64,000 bases of DNA, taken from assembly GCF_014190935.1 (NCBI RefSeq), contig NZ_JACHVV010000002.1, positions 1,131,809 through 1,195,808 on the forward strand, written 5' to 3'. This document shows positions 1 through 8,699 of the stretch, piece after piece. Source of the stretch: Chryseomonas sp014190935. GTDB taxonomy: Bacteria > Pseudomonadota > Gammaproteobacteria > Pseudomonadales > Pseudomonadaceae. Each line of letters begins with the position of its first letter. Position 1 is the first letter of the stretch. Under the pieces are notes generated by a model. It saw only the letters and a program-made list of their open reading frames with translations, did not search any database and had not been told where the DNA came from. The translations under genes were made by a program, and so were the position numbers.

Positions 1-771
1 CACGTTGGCGAGGCCGTAACCCATCAGCAACCAGGGAATGGTGGTGGCCGCGAAACCCGTCACCTGGATCAGGATGGGCGAGAAATAGCTGAAGCCGGCG
101 AAGGTCGCGCCGATGATCAGGCCGCTGGTGAGGTAGGCCGCCCAGAGCCTGGCGCTGACCAGGGTCCGCAGCTCGCCACCCAGTTGCCCGGCCGCGCGCG
201 CCGGCGCCCGGGGCACGCACAGGCCGACCAGCAGGGTGCAGCAGGCCGCCAGCAGGGCGACCGCCCAGAAGCTGGCACGCCAGCCGGCCAGTTGCTCGAT
301 CAGCACCGTACCCGGCACCCCGAACACGGGCGCCAGCATGAGTCCGGACAGGATCAGCGAGGCCGCCCGGCCGCGGCGATCCGGCGTGACCAGGTTGGCG
401 CCCAGGGTCAGACAGAGGCCGATGCTGGCGGAGCTGGCGATGCCCATGAGCACCCTCCCCGCCGCCATCACCGGATAGCTGGCCGCCAGCGCGGCGATCA
501 CGGCGCCCACCAGATAGAACGCCAGCAGCCACAGCAGCGCCGACTTCTCCGCCAGCCGCAGGGCCAGCAGCAACAGGGTCAGCGGCGGGCCGCCCAGAGC
601 CATGCCCAGGGCATACCAGGAGATCAGATAGCCGATCTGGCCGATGGAGACGCCGAGATCGGCGGCCAGCGCCGGCATCATGCCGGCCACCATGAATTCG
701 GCGGTGGTCAGCGCGAAGATGGTCAGGGCCAGCAGATAGATGAGACGGGGGATGGCGGGTGGGGCAGTCAT
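1..771 (-). CDS. MFS efflux transporter, DHA1 family (3' end outside the window)
   Basis: An inner-membrane proton-driven exporter of the AraJ/NepI-like DHA1 group, substrate unknown. Reading leftward from an ATG at 771, 257 codons are open and still open at the window edge. The N-terminus has the typical first helix with TTAEFMVAGMMPALAADLG and later ISWYALGMALGGPP, followed by alternating hydrophobic helices; the second half of the protein is off the window. The LysR gene lies upstream in the same orientation after a 173-bp gap. The family assignment rests on the helix-1 signature and is fairly secure; the substrate cannot be read from sequence. Confidence 0.85.
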   Translation of the reverse strand, partial: MTAPPAIPRLIYLLALTIFALTTAEFMVAGMMPALAADLGVSIGQIGYLISWYALGMALGGPPLTLLLLALRLAEKSALLWLLAFYLVGAVIAALAASYPVMAAGRVLMGIASSASIGLCLTLGANLVTPDRRGRAASLILSGLMLAPVFGVPGTVLIEQLAGWRASFWAVALLAACCTLLVGLCVPRAPARAAGQLGGELRTLVSARLWAAYLTSGLIIGATFAGFSYFSPILIQVTGFAATTIPWLLMGYGLANV

Positions 772-944
772 GACGGCGGAATATTCCAGAACAGCGGACA
801 GGAGCAACGGTAGCGGCCGGACGTGCGTATCGATCCGGCGCGTCTCGAAGGGCGGGACTGAGCTTGATGGGCATCAGGAGTCGAGCGGCAAGCCGGGCAC
901 CTTAGTGGCTGCGCGGCCGACCGGTCAAACCTCGCGCCGCCTGG

Positions 945-1805
945 CTAGAGGCGGAAATCCTCGGCGATCAGGCCGGCCAGCGAGGCGCAGGCGGGGCTGC
1001 GCTCGCCCGGTGGCGAGGCCAGCCGCAACTCGTGCACCGGCAGTTGCGCAAAGCCCTCTTCCGGCGTCAGTTCGCGCATCGGCGGGGTCATGCGCGTCCG
1101 GTCGGTGATGGCCACCGCCTGGCCCAGTTCGACCGCCGCCTCCAGCGCCGAAGAGGCGGCGCTGGTCACCACCGCATGCCAGCGCCGGCCCTGGCGGATG
1201 AGCAGGTCGATGCCCAGTTCGCGATAGCTGCAGCCCTCGCCGTGCAGCGCCAGGGGCACGCTGGCGTCCGCGCTCAGTTGCAGCCCGGGACCGGCGACCC
1301 ACACCGGCTGGGTATGGCCGAACCGCTGGCCGTCCGCCCGGTCGGTGCGGGGCGGCCCCACCAGCAGCGCCAGGTCCAGCAGGCCCTGGCCGAGCCAGCG
1401 CCGGAGTTGGCTGCTGTTCCCGGTCATGACCTCCAGGACGATCCCGGGATGCTCGCCCTGCAAGCGCGGCAGCACGGCCTTGAGCAGGCGCGCGGCATAG
1501 TCCTCGGCCACGCCCAGGCGCACCTCGCCCACCACCGGCTGGCCGGTGAGACCGGCGAGGATGCGGTCGTGAGCCTGCAGCAGGTCGGCGGTCTCCAACA
1601 GCACGCGGCGCCCGAGCGGCGTCAGGGTCACGGCCTGGTTGTCGCGCTCGAACAGCCGGCCACCGGTCTGCTCTTCCAGTCGGCGGATCTGGCTGCTCAC
1701 CGCCGAGGGACTGCGATTGAGCTGCAGCGAGGCGGCGCGAAACTGCCCCAGCCGCACGATGGTGTGGAAGGTACGCAGGACATCGATATCGAGAGGTGCG
1801 GGCAT
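945..1805 (-). CDS. LysR-family transcriptional regulator
   Basis: A 286-residue regulator of normal LysR length. Residues 5-65 form the winged helix-turn-helix (LRTFHTIVRLGQFRAASLQL, then PSAVSSQIRRLEEQ), followed by a linker helix and a periplasmic-binding-protein-like effector domain from about residue 92. It is divergent from a DMT-type exporter gene starting at 1903, with a palindrome in between, so it probably controls that exporter, itself, or both. The gene to its left, an MFS exporter, is in the same orientation. The effector is unknown. Confidence 0.9.
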   Translation of the reverse strand: MPAPLDIDVLRTFHTIVRLGQFRAASLQLNRSPSAVSSQIRRLEEQTGGRLFERDNQAVTLTPLGRRVLLETADLLQAHDRILAGLTGQPVVGEVRLGVAEDYAARLLKAVLPRLQGEHPGIVLEVMTGNSSQLRRWLGQGLLDLALLVGPPRTDRADGQRFGHTQPVWVAGPGLQLSADASVPLALHGEGCSYRELGIDLLIRQGRRWHAVVTSAASSALEAAVELGQAVAITDRTRMTPPMRELTPEEGFAQLPVHELRLASPPGERSPACASLAGLIAEDFRL

Positions 1806-1815
1806 GATGCGTTTT

Positions 1816-1837
1816 TATCGAACCATAGCTACCGATA
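1816..1837. promoter_or_regulatory. Candidate LysR operator between divergent genes
   Basis: The ends TATCG and CGATA form an inverted repeat separated by 12 bp, just upstream of the LysR start codon and about 65 bp upstream of the EamA exporter start. LysR proteins usually bind such interrupted dyads (T-N11-A type) in the divergent promoter region. This is inference from position and symmetry only. Confidence 0.35.
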
Positions 1838-1902
1838 ATGTCGTTTGAGTGTATTACCACCCTGGGCCAGGCTCAAGGCATTCCGTCATCTGGAGTCTGG
1901 CC

Positions 1903-2802
1903 ATGCCTGCCATCCTGTTTTCCCCGCTGCTGCGCCAACTTGCCTTGGTGCTGTGCTGGAGCGCCGGTTTCGTCGGTTATCGCTACGCCGCGGACCAGGC
2001 CCCTACCCTGCTGGTGACCTTTTGGCGCCTGCTGCTGGCCGCCCTGCTGCTGCTGCCTTTCGCCTGGGCCGAGGTGCGGCGATTGCCGCTGAAGATCGTC
2101 GGCCAGCAGGCGGGCATTGGCGTGCTGGCCTTTGCCGGCGCGGTAGGACCGGCGGCCAAGGCCATCGAACTGGGCGTCTCACCCGGGCTGGCGGCGCTGC
2201 TGTCGGATCTGTCGCCGCTGCTGGTGGCGCTGGGCTGCTGCCTGCTGCCGGGCCAGCGCACCAACGGACGCCAGTGGCTCGGCCTGGGCCTGGGCCTGAC
2301 GGGCGTCCTGCTGGCCACCGGCGCGGGATTGGGCCTGGGCGTGGCTCCCGGCTGGGCCTACGTCCTGCCCCTGGGCAGCGCCCTGGCCCTGGCCCTGGCG
2401 ACCCTGGTGCAGAGTCGCCTGCCGCCGAGTCGACTGGCGCTGCGGACCCAGCTGTTCATCCAGCTCGCGGCCAGCAGTCTGGTGATGCTGGGGGTAGCCG
2501 GGGTGGAAGGTCCTCTGACCCCACCGCTGACCCTCGGCTTCGCCCTGGCGGTGCTCTGGCTGCTGATCCCGACCCTGCTCGGCTTCGGCCTCTACTGGCT
2601 GTGCCTGCGTCAGGGCAGTCCCCAGGCGGTAAGTGGCGCGCTCTACCTGAGTCCGCCGGTGGCGCTGCTCTGGGCCTGGGCCTGTTTCGACGAACCCCTG
2701 GCGCCGGGCATGCTGCTCGGCCTGCTGTTCGCCCTGGCGGGATTGCTGTGCCTGAATGCGGCGGAGCGGACCCGGCAACCGGAGCCGGCGCTGGGCGGGT
2801 GA
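1903..2802 (+). CDS. EamA/DMT-family transporter
   Basis: An inner-membrane exporter of the drug/metabolite transporter superfamily, 299 residues, with about ten hydrophobic helices arranged as two EamA repeats (about 8-140 and 155-290). The ATG at 1903 is preferred over an upstream GTG at 1849 because a GGAG lies 7 bases upstream and the first helix then begins right after the start. Paired divergently with a LysR regulator, a common arrangement for such exporters. The substrate is unknown; amino acids or related metabolites are typical for the family. Confidence 0.87.
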   Translation: MPAILFSPLLRQLALVLCWSAGFVGYRYAADQAPTLLVTFWRLLLAALLLLPFAWAEVRRLPLKIVGQQAGIGVLAFAGAVGPAAKAIELGVSPGLAALLSDLSPLLVALGCCLLPGQRTNGRQWLGLGLGLTGVLLATGAGLGLGVAPGWAYVLPLGSALALALATLVQSRLPPSRLALRTQLFIQLAASSLVMLGVAGVEGPLTPPLTLGFALAVLWLLIPTLLGFGLYWLCLRQGSPQAVSGALYLSPPVALLWAWACFDEPLAPGMLLGLLFALAGLLCLNAAERTRQPEPALGG

Positions 2803-2847
2803 CTCTCTGGGGAGGGTGCGATGCCGACGGCCGTCAGCATCGGCGAA

Positions 2848-2868
2848 GGCCTCGCGCGTGGCGAGGCC
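2848..2868. terminator. Hairpin between convergent genes
   Basis: An 8-bp perfect stem (GGCCTCGC / GCGAGGCC) with a 5-nt loop lies between the end of the EamA exporter and the end of the small minus-strand gene. There is no T-tract, so it would be a weak intrinsic terminator at best. Confidence 0.35.
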
Positions 2869-2877
2869 GGCAGGCGG

Positions 2878-3033
2878 TCAGGCCTTGTCGTCGGCCTGCT
2901 CGTCGTGGTCCTTGAGCGCAGGTTTCTTGCCCGGTTGCGGCGCGTGCTCGGCATCGGGTGCGATGTCCTCGCCCTGATGCTTCTTTTCCTGCTGCACTTT
3001 CTTGTCGTGGGCGACGTTACGTGGGTCAGTCAT
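2878..3033 (-). CDS. Small highly charged hypothetical protein (51 aa)
   Basis: A 51-residue open frame starting MTDPRNVAHDKKVQQEKKHQ and ending in an acidic lysine/aspartate tail. It has no hydrophobic segment, so it should be soluble and probably intrinsically disordered. A GAGGAT sequence lies about 6 bases before the ATG. Small proteins of this composition are common in Pseudomonas, but the function is unknown. The plus-strand frame opposite it encodes a leucine/arginine-rich antisense product and is not credible. Gene status is supported by the RBS, the sensible composition and the otherwise empty gap. Confidence 0.65.
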   Translation of the reverse strand: MTDPRNVAHDKKVQQEKKHQGEDIAPDAEHAPQPGKKPALKDHDEQADDKA

Positions 3034-3203
3034 GGGACATCCTCGCTCGGTAGATCATCGGGGTACCCGTCGCCGCGTCACGCACGCCGTGTCGCGGCGG
3101 GATAAGGCTTCGAGCGAGCCGGCGTGCAGCCGTTCCGGTGCGCCGACGAAACGCTCTGGGGCGCGCCCTCTGCCCCTTCACCCCGAGCGCAATAGCCGGC
3201 GGC

Positions 3204-4217
3204 TCAATACTTCAATCGCCGCTCCTTGGACGGTGGATAGCCAAAGTAGGCCGAGTATCTCTTGCTGAAGTGGGTGACCGAGGTGAAGCCGCAGGCCACC
3301 GCCACCTCCAGCACCGACAGGGTGGAATGCTGCAGCAGGCGGCGCCCCTCGGTGATGCGCAACTCGAGGTAATAGCGCATGGGCGCGGTGTCGAGCTGCT
3401 CGCGAAACAGCCGCTCGACCTGGCGCCGCGAGCGGCCGGCGTAGTCGCACAGCTGCTCGATGGTCAGGGGCTCCTCGATGTTGGCCTCCATCAGGGTCAC
3501 CACCTCGCGCAGCGGCGGGGTCATCTGCACCTTGAGCGTCGGATTGACCTGGCGAAAGCGCGATTCCTCGAAAGCCAGGATGTTGACCAGGCCATCGGCC
3601 AGGGCGCTGCCGCACTGGGCACCGATCCATTCGAGAAAGAGGTGGAAGGCGCCGCTGGGACTGGCCGCGGTGAGCCGATCGCGATCCAGCACATGACTTT
3701 CCGCCGAGGTCTTGCAACCGCGCACCCGTTCGCTGAAGGCGCTGCGCTGCTCGGGATGGATGGCGCAGCGATAGCCGTCCAGCATCCCGGCCTGGCCCAG
3801 TTGCCAGGCGCCGTTCCACAGGCCGCAGAGGGTCACCTGCTGCTTGGCCGCGCGCAGCAGTAGCGCCTTGAGCCGCGGATCCAGCTCCAGCGGCGTCCGC
3901 AGGCCGCCACAGACCACCAGCAGGTCGAAGCGGGCCTGCTCCGCGGCGCGGTAGTCGCCATCCGGGCGGATGACGATGCCGAGGTCGCTGAGCACCTCGG
4001 CGCCGGTCGGGCTGTAGGTCCGGGTGGCGAAGGTCCCGGCGGCCAGCAGATTGGCGGTGACCAGGGTATCCAGCGCCTGGGTGAAGGACGGCAGGGAAAA
4101 GTGATCGAGCAGGATGAAGCCGACCAGCCGGGAAAACTCCGGCCGCGGTCGCGTCGACTGCAACTGCAGGTAGTTCTTGCCCTGGATACCGCTGCCAAAG
4201 GTTCTTGAATCGATCAC
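3204..4217 (-). CDS. GlxA-type transcriptional regulator (DJ-1/PfpI-like domain plus AraC helix-turn-helix)
   Basis: A 337-residue regulator with an N-terminal class-I glutamine-amidotransferase/DJ-1-like fold (about residues 30-195) and a C-terminal AraC DNA-binding domain (about 235-335). The latter has two helix-turn-helices: IEQLCDYAGRSRRQVERLF and VLEVAVACGFTSVTHFSKRY. The nucleophile-elbow Cys of DJ-1 enzymes is absent (CGLWNGAWQLGQAGMLDG), so the domain is presumably a ligand sensor, not an enzyme. Relatives in Pseudomonas control arginine, carnitine and glycine-betaine catabolism. It is divergent from the lysine permease, which makes lysine or a related amino-acid response plausible but unproven. 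Confidence 0.88.
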   Translation of the reverse strand: MIDSRTFGSGIQGKNYLQLQSTRPRPEFSRLVGFILLDHFSLPSFTQALDTLVTANLLAAGTFATRTYSPTGAEVLSDLGIVIRPDGDYRAAEQARFDLLVVCGGLRTPLELDPRLKALLLRAAKQQVTLCGLWNGAWQLGQAGMLDGYRCAIHPEQRSAFSERVRGCKTSAESHVLDRDRLTAASPSGAFHLFLEWIGAQCGSALADGLVNILAFEESRFRQVNPTLKVQMTPPLREVVTLMEANIEEPLTIEQLCDYAGRSRRQVERLFREQLDTAPMRYYLELRITEGRRLLQHSTLSVLEVAVACGFTSVTHFSKRYSAYFGYPPSKERRLKY

Positions 4218-4465
4218 GCTGCGTTGCCTTCTCCGACCTTGGGCTCATGCTAGCCGAAGCGCGGCCCGCCAATGATCGGACTGCGACAGTCGCGCACCGA
4301 CGACCGCCATCCCACCTGGCGCCCTTAGCCTGCTAAGCTTCGCCGCTTTTTTGCCGCTGCCCGCGCAGGTGGCGGCAGGCGGTGCGTACATCGCCCTGCG
4401 CCCCATGACCGCGAATGGCCGCCAGAGCCAACGTCCGGCCCCTTCAACTGCCAGCTGGAAACCCC

Positions 4466-5920
4466 ATGTCCACCGCCTCTCCGAGTCTGCAGCGTCGGCT
4501 CAAGCCCCGTCACCTCAACATGATCGCCATCGGCGGCTCCATCGGCACCGGGCTGTTCGTCGCCTCCGGCGCCACCGTGGCCACCGCCGGCCCGGGCGGT
4601 GCCCTGGCGGCCTATGCGCTGATCGGCCTGATGGTCTATTTCCTCATGACCAGCCTCGGCGAGATGGCCGCCTACCAGCCGGTGTCGGGTTCCTTCTCCA
4701 TCTATGGCAGTCGCTTCGTCGAAGACGGCTTCGGCTTCGCCCTCGGCTGGAACTACTGGTACAACTGGGCGGTGACCATCGCCGCCGAACTGGTGGCGGC
4801 GCAGCTGGTGATGGGCTTCTGGTTTCCCGAGGTGCCGGGGCTGCTCTGGAGCGCGCTGTTCCTTGGCCTGATGTTCCTGCTCAATGCGGTGTCGGTGCGC
4901 GGCTTCGGCGAGAGCGAATTCTGGTTCGCGCTGATCAAGGTAACCACCGTGGTGGTCTTCATCGGCCTGGGCCTGGCCGCCATCCTCGGCATCTTCAGCG
5001 GCATCGAGCCGCCGGGGCTTTCCGTCTTCACCCAGGGCGAGGCGCCCTTCGTCGGCGGCCTGCAGGCCATGGTCGGGGTGGCCATGATCGCCGGCTTCTC
5101 CTTCCAGGGCACCGAGCTGATCGGCATCGCCGCCGGCGAATCGGAAAATCCGCGCAAGAACGTGCCCATCGCCATCCGCCAGGTGTTCTGGCGCATCCTG
5201 ATGTTCTATGTGCTGGCGATCTTCGTCATCGGCATGCTGATCCCCTACACCGATCCGCGCCTCCTGCAGAACGACGCCACCGACGTCTCCGTCTCGCCGT
5301 TCACGCTCCTGTTCGAGCGCGCCGGCCTGGCCTTCGCCGCCAGCCTGATGAACGCGGTGATCCTCTCGGCGGTGCTCTCCGCCGGCACCTCGGGCATGTA
5401 TGCCTCGACGCGGATGCTGCACAGCCTGGCCGAACAGGGCAAGGCGCCGCGCCTGTTCGCCCGCGTCTCGCGCAATGGCGTGCCGCGCAACGCGCTGCTC
5501 GCCACCACCGCCGTGGGCGCCCTGTGCTTCTTCACCTCCCTGGTGGGCGACAAGGCGCTCTATGGCTGGCTGCTCAACACCTCGGGCATGTGCGGCTTCA
5601 TCGCCTGGCTGGGCATCGCCGTGTCCCACTATCGCTTCCGCCAGGGCTACCTGGCCCAGGGTCGCCGCCTGGAAGACCTGCCCTATCGCGCCAAGCTGTT
5701 TCCCTTCGGACCGCTGCTGGCCTTCGCCCTCTGCCTGGTGATCACCCTGGGGCAGAACTATGCCGCCCTGTTCGGTCCCAAGGGCATCGACTGGCTGGGC
5801 CTGGCCGCCACCTACATCAGCCTGCCGCTGTTTCTCGCCGTCTGGCTGGGTTATCGCTTCAAGCACGGCAGCCGGCTGGTGAAGCTCAAGGACATGGACG
5901 TCAGCCCGAGCGGCGACTGA
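4466..5920 (+). CDS. lysP: Lysine-specific permease
   Basis: An inner-membrane APC-superfamily amino-acid:proton symporter of 484 residues, close to the 489 of E. coli LysP. It matches LysP segment by segment: MIAIGGSIGTGLFVASGA in helix 1, FGFALGWNYWYNWAVTIAAE, FSFQGTELIGIAAGESENP and LSAGTSGMYASTRML. About 12 membrane helices. The ATG at 4466 is chosen over an upstream in-frame ATG at 4415 because the LysP-like N-terminus begins there and a GGAA lies 5 bases upstream. It is divergent from a GlxA-type regulator across a 248-bp gap. Import of lysine is the expected role; a related basic amino acid is the alternative. Confidence 0.92.
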   Translation: MSTASPSLQRRLKPRHLNMIAIGGSIGTGLFVASGATVATAGPGGALAAYALIGLMVYFLMTSLGEMAAYQPVSGSFSIYGSRFVEDGFGFALGWNYWYNWAVTIAAELVAAQLVMGFWFPEVPGLLWSALFLGLMFLLNAVSVRGFGESEFWFALIKVTTVVVFIGLGLAAILGIFSGIEPPGLSVFTQGEAPFVGGLQAMVGVAMIAGFSFQGTELIGIAAGESENPRKNVPIAIRQVFWRILMFYVLAIFVIGMLIPYTDPRLLQNDATDVSVSPFTLLFERAGLAFAASLMNAVILSAVLSAGTSGMYASTRMLHSLAEQGKAPRLFARVSRNGVPRNALLATTAVGALCFFTSLVGDKALYGWLLNTSGMCGFIAWLGIAVSHYRFRQGYLAQGRRLEDLPYRAKLFPFGPLLAFALCLVITLGQNYAALFGPKGIDWLGLAATYISLPLFLAVWLGYRFKHGSRLVKLKDMDVSPSGD

Positions 5921-6009
5921 ACGACCAGCCGCAACCCGCCGCGCCGACTGCGCCCGGCGGGTCCCGTGCTAGCATCCCGGACCTTTCCGGTCGACTCGCC
6001 AGCGCTGCC

Positions 6010-6888
6010 ATGGGCAACACCCTCGCCTCCCAACTGATTCCCGACATCCTCACCTACATCGCCTCGCACCAGCTGGCGGTGGGCACCCGGCTGCCCGAGC
6101 GCACCCTGGCCGAACGGCTGCGGGTGTCGCGCTCGCCGGTGCGCAGCGCCCTGCAGCAGATGGCCGACCAGGGCCTGCTGGCGCGACATCCCGAGGGCGG
6201 CTTCGCCGTGGCCGCCGCGGCCCTGGACGCCACGCCCCAGGCGCGCGAAGAGGTGTCCGCCAGCGAACGCCTGTACCTGACCATCGCCCGTGACCGCATC
6301 GAAGGCGAGTTGCCGCTCAAGGTCACGGAAAACGAGCTGATCCGCCGCTACCAGGTCACCCGCGGGCAACTGGCCGACATCTTGAGGCGCATCGTCCAGG
6401 AAGGCTGGGCCGAGCGCCTGCCGGGCTACGGCTGGAGTTTCGTCGAAGGCCTCACCTCGCCCGACGCCTATGCCCAGAGCTATCGCTTTCGCCTGCTGCT
6501 GGAACCGGCCGGCATCCGCGAGGCCGGCTTCACCCTGGATGCCGGCGAATTGCGCCGCTGCCGCGACGAGCAGGCGCTGCTGGCTGCGGGCCGGGTGTTC
6601 GAAGCCTCGCCGGCGGAGATCTTCGACGCCAACACCCGCCTGCACGAGACCATCGCCCGCTGCTCGGGCAATGCCTTCATCCTCGATGCGCTGCGCCGGC
6701 TCAATCGCCTGCGCCGCTTGATCGAATACCAGAAGTCGGTGGATCGCGAGCAGGCCCAGCGCCGCTGCCAGGAGCACCTGGAGCTGATCGATCTGCTGCT
6801 GGAGGATCGCCGTGAAGACGCCGCGGCCTTCATGACCCGGCACCTGGGCAACGCGCTGCAGGAAAAGCAGGCCACGGCCGCGCGCTGA
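6010..6888 (+). CDS. GntR-family regulator with two winged helix-turn-helix segments and an FCD domain
   Basis: A 292-residue cytoplasmic regulator. Residues about 5-68 form one GntR winged helix (LPERTLAERLRVSRSPVRSA). A second GntR-like winged helix follows at about 85-142 (VTENELIRRYQVTRGQLADI). Residues about 150-285 form a helical FCD ligand-binding domain. Most FadR-type proteins have only one winged helix, so the tandem arrangement is notable. The gene sits 89 bp after lysP on the same strand and may be co-transcribed. The ATG at 6010 is the first sensible start; the longer open frame upstream is antisense-like read-through from the lysP region. The effector is unknown. Confidence 0.85.
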   Translation: MGNTLASQLIPDILTYIASHQLAVGTRLPERTLAERLRVSRSPVRSALQQMADQGLLARHPEGGFAVAAAALDATPQAREEVSASERLYLTIARDRIEGELPLKVTENELIRRYQVTRGQLADILRRIVQEGWAERLPGYGWSFVEGLTSPDAYAQSYRFRLLLEPAGIREAGFTLDAGELRRCRDEQALLAAGRVFEASPAEIFDANTRLHETIARCSGNAFILDALRRLNRLRRLIEYQKSVDREQAQRRCQEHLELIDLLLEDRREDAAAFMTRHLGNALQEKQATAAR

Positions 6889-6949
6889 GCCTGCGGCGCC
6901 AAGGGCCTGCCTGCGAGGGCGCGGGAGCGTTAGACTTGCCGACTTTCCC

Positions 6950-7091
6950 AGAGCCTATCCAACGTCTACTGCGCGTCGGCCAAACGGCGTTGAAAATGGC
7001 TTCGGAATGCTCATTTACTACCTGTAAACTCCGCTTCCTCAGCCATTTTCGCCTTGTTTGTCTCTAGCTCGTGAGACGTTGAACAGGCTCT
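6950..7091. repeat. 142-bp palindromic dispersed element, copy 1
   Basis: This element is 142 bp, exactly the same length as the copy at 13611-13752, and most of the central 100 bp is identical. Its ends are an imperfect inverted repeat of about 20 bp (AGAGCCTATCCAACGTC against AGAGCCTGTTCAACGTC), and internal complementary segments (GAAAATGGCT / AGCCATTTTC) would fold the transcript into one long hairpin. It lies 18 bp before the ndpA start codon. No coding capacity is credible. It resembles a non-autonomous MITE-like element. Confidence 0.8.
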
Positions 7092-7109
7092 CAGCTAACC
7101 GAGTCCGCC

Positions 7110-8117
7110 ATGCCGATCCGTCACGCCATCGTCCATCTGATCGACAAGAAGCCCGACGGCCAGCCCGCGACCCTGCACGCGCGGGACGCCACACTTACCG
7201 ACTCCCAGGCCATCGAGAATCTGCTGGCCGATCTCAACGACAGCTACAACGCCAAGCCGAACAAGGCCTGGGGCCTGTTCCACGAGGAATCCGGCGCCTA
7301 TCCCTTCAGCGGCTGGCTCCATGCCTACCTGGAAGGCGAACAGGATTTCGTCGCCTTCAGTCGCCAGGCCGTGGAACACCTCAAGGGGCTGATGGAGAGC
7401 AGCAACCTCTCCACCGGCGGCCATGTGCTGTTCGCCCAGTACCAGCAGGGCATGACCGACTACCTGAGCATCGCCCTGCTGCACCACAGCGAGGGGGTGA
7501 CCGTCACCGAGAAGCTGGAGGTGGCCCCGGCCAAGCACCTGGACCTGGGCCAGCTGCACCTGGCGGCGCGGATCAACCTCTCGGAGTGGCGCAACAACAA
7601 GCAGTCGCGCCAGTACATCTCCTTTATCCGCGGCAAGGGCGGCAAGAAGGTCTCGGACTACTTCCGCGACTTCATCGGCTGCCAGGAAGGCGTCGATGCC
7701 AAGGGCGAGACCCGTACCCTGCTCAAGGCCTTCAGCGACTATGTGGAGAGCGAGGACCTGCCGGAAGAGGCCGCCAAGGAAAAGACCGACACCCTGGTGG
7801 ACTACGCCAGCAGCCAGGCCAAGCGCGGCGAGCCCATGGCCCTGGACGCCCTCTCCGAGTTGATGGACGACGAGGCACCGCGCGCCTTCTACGACTACAT
7901 CCGCAACAAGGATTACGGTCTGGCGCCGGAGATCCCGGCGGACAAGCGCACCCTCAACCAATTCCGCCGCTTCACCGGTCGTGCCGAGGGGCTGTCGATC
8001 AGCTTCGAGGCGCACCTGCTGGGCTCGCGCATCGAATACGACGAAGGCCAGGATCTGCTGATCATTCGCGAGGTGCCGACCCAGCTGAAAGACCAGCTGA
8101 AGCGGCGCAAGGACTAG
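7110..8117 (+). CDS. ndpA: Nucleoid-associated protein, YejK/NdpA family
   Basis: A 335-residue cytoplasmic DNA-associated protein of the 37-kDa nucleoid-associated family, the usual length for the family. Characteristic stretches are AIVHLIDKK at the N-terminus, FARQ-type helix FVAFSRQAVEHLKGLM, SNLSTGGHVLFAQY, HLAARINLSEWR and YISFIRGKGGKKVSDYFRDFIGC. The family binds double-stranded DNA; its physiological role is poorly defined. The ATG at 7110 lies 18 bp downstream of a palindromic repeat, so its leader RNA would contain or follow a large hairpin. A second small gene follows on the same strand after 131 bp. Confidence 0.93.
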   Translation: MPIRHAIVHLIDKKPDGQPATLHARDATLTDSQAIENLLADLNDSYNAKPNKAWGLFHEESGAYPFSGWLHAYLEGEQDFVAFSRQAVEHLKGLMESSNLSTGGHVLFAQYQQGMTDYLSIALLHHSEGVTVTEKLEVAPAKHLDLGQLHLAARINLSEWRNNKQSRQYISFIRGKGGKKVSDYFRDFIGCQEGVDAKGETRTLLKAFSDYVESEDLPEEAAKEKTDTLVDYASSQAKRGEPMALDALSELMDDEAPRAFYDYIRNKDYGLAPEIPADKRTLNQFRRFTGRAEGLSISFEAHLLGSRIEYDEGQDLLIIREVPTQLKDQLKRRKD

Positions 8118-8248
8118 GACCGCCGGGCCGCTGGACACCCGGGGTTGCAAACGAAGTCACCGATCGGGCGCCCCCGGCTGGACAGCGGCCGGCCAAAGGG
8201 GGCACAAGATGTCCCCTCTTTTCCTTATCTGCCGAAAAAGTCGAAACC

Positions 8249-8686
8249 ATGAGCCAGTACCCCTTCGAACGCCGCATCGTCATCACCCTGCAATCGAACA
8301 ACGAGCTGACACTCGACGCCGCCCTCGACCAGGCCGTGTCGCGCATCAAGCAGGGCGAGATCCACGGTGGTGACGAAGGCCTGGCCACCGCCTACAGCTT
8401 CCATGTGGACACCGTCGCCGAAGGCCCCTCCGGTCCGGTGGACCTGGGCGAATACCTGGGTCGTCCGGCGACCAAGGCCGAGCAGAGCGTGGTGGACAGT
8501 GGCGTCATCCCGCGCTTCCGCCTGGGGCAGGAGGTGGCCGTGCAACTGGGCAATGGTGCGATCAAGCCCAGCAGCATCCAGGAAGTGCGCCTCTTCCCCC
8601 AGGTCGAAGGCCCCTGCTGGCTGTACCTGGTGGAAGAGCGTGTCCACCGCGACTACCTGCCGGCCAAGAAGCTGCGGGCGATCTGA
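8249..8686 (+). CDS. Hypothetical protein (145 aa)
   Basis: A soluble protein with no signal peptide or membrane segment. It begins MSQYPFERRIVITLQSNNEL and has an acidic middle and a C-terminal sequence VEGPCWLYLVEERVHRDYLP that looks like a beta-rich fold. I do not recognise a characterised family. It follows ndpA on the same strand after 131 bp. The ATG at 8249 is preferred because the long frame reading in from upstream covers ndpA in another frame. Directly downstream begins the 100-bp repeat array, so the transcript would end in a series of strong hairpins. Confidence 0.75.
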   Translation: MSQYPFERRIVITLQSNNELTLDAALDQAVSRIKQGEIHGGDEGLATAYSFHVDTVAEGPSGPVDLGEYLGRPATKAEQSVVDSGVIPRFRLGQEVAVQLGNGAIKPSSIQEVRLFPQVEGPCWLYLVEERVHRDYLPAKKLRAI

Positions 8687-8699
8687 AGACATCTTGGCG

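Noticed and set aside
2821..3105. 94-residue plus-strand protein
   Set aside because: It is antisense to the small charged gene at 2878-3033, whose composition and ribosome site are better.
4218..4465. Lysine riboswitch before lysP
   Set aside because: The 248-bp leader was read for the L-box core and its conserved loops; nothing matching was seen, and only a short CTTAG/CTAAG dyad is present.
4351..6888. 845-residue frame over lysP
   Set aside because: Its first 550 residues are an out-of-frame reading of lysP; only the GntR part from 6010 is genuine.
7058..8686. 542-residue frame covering ndpA
   Set aside because: It runs through ndpA in another frame with Arg/Pro/Gly-rich sequence; only its end, from 8249, is a real gene.
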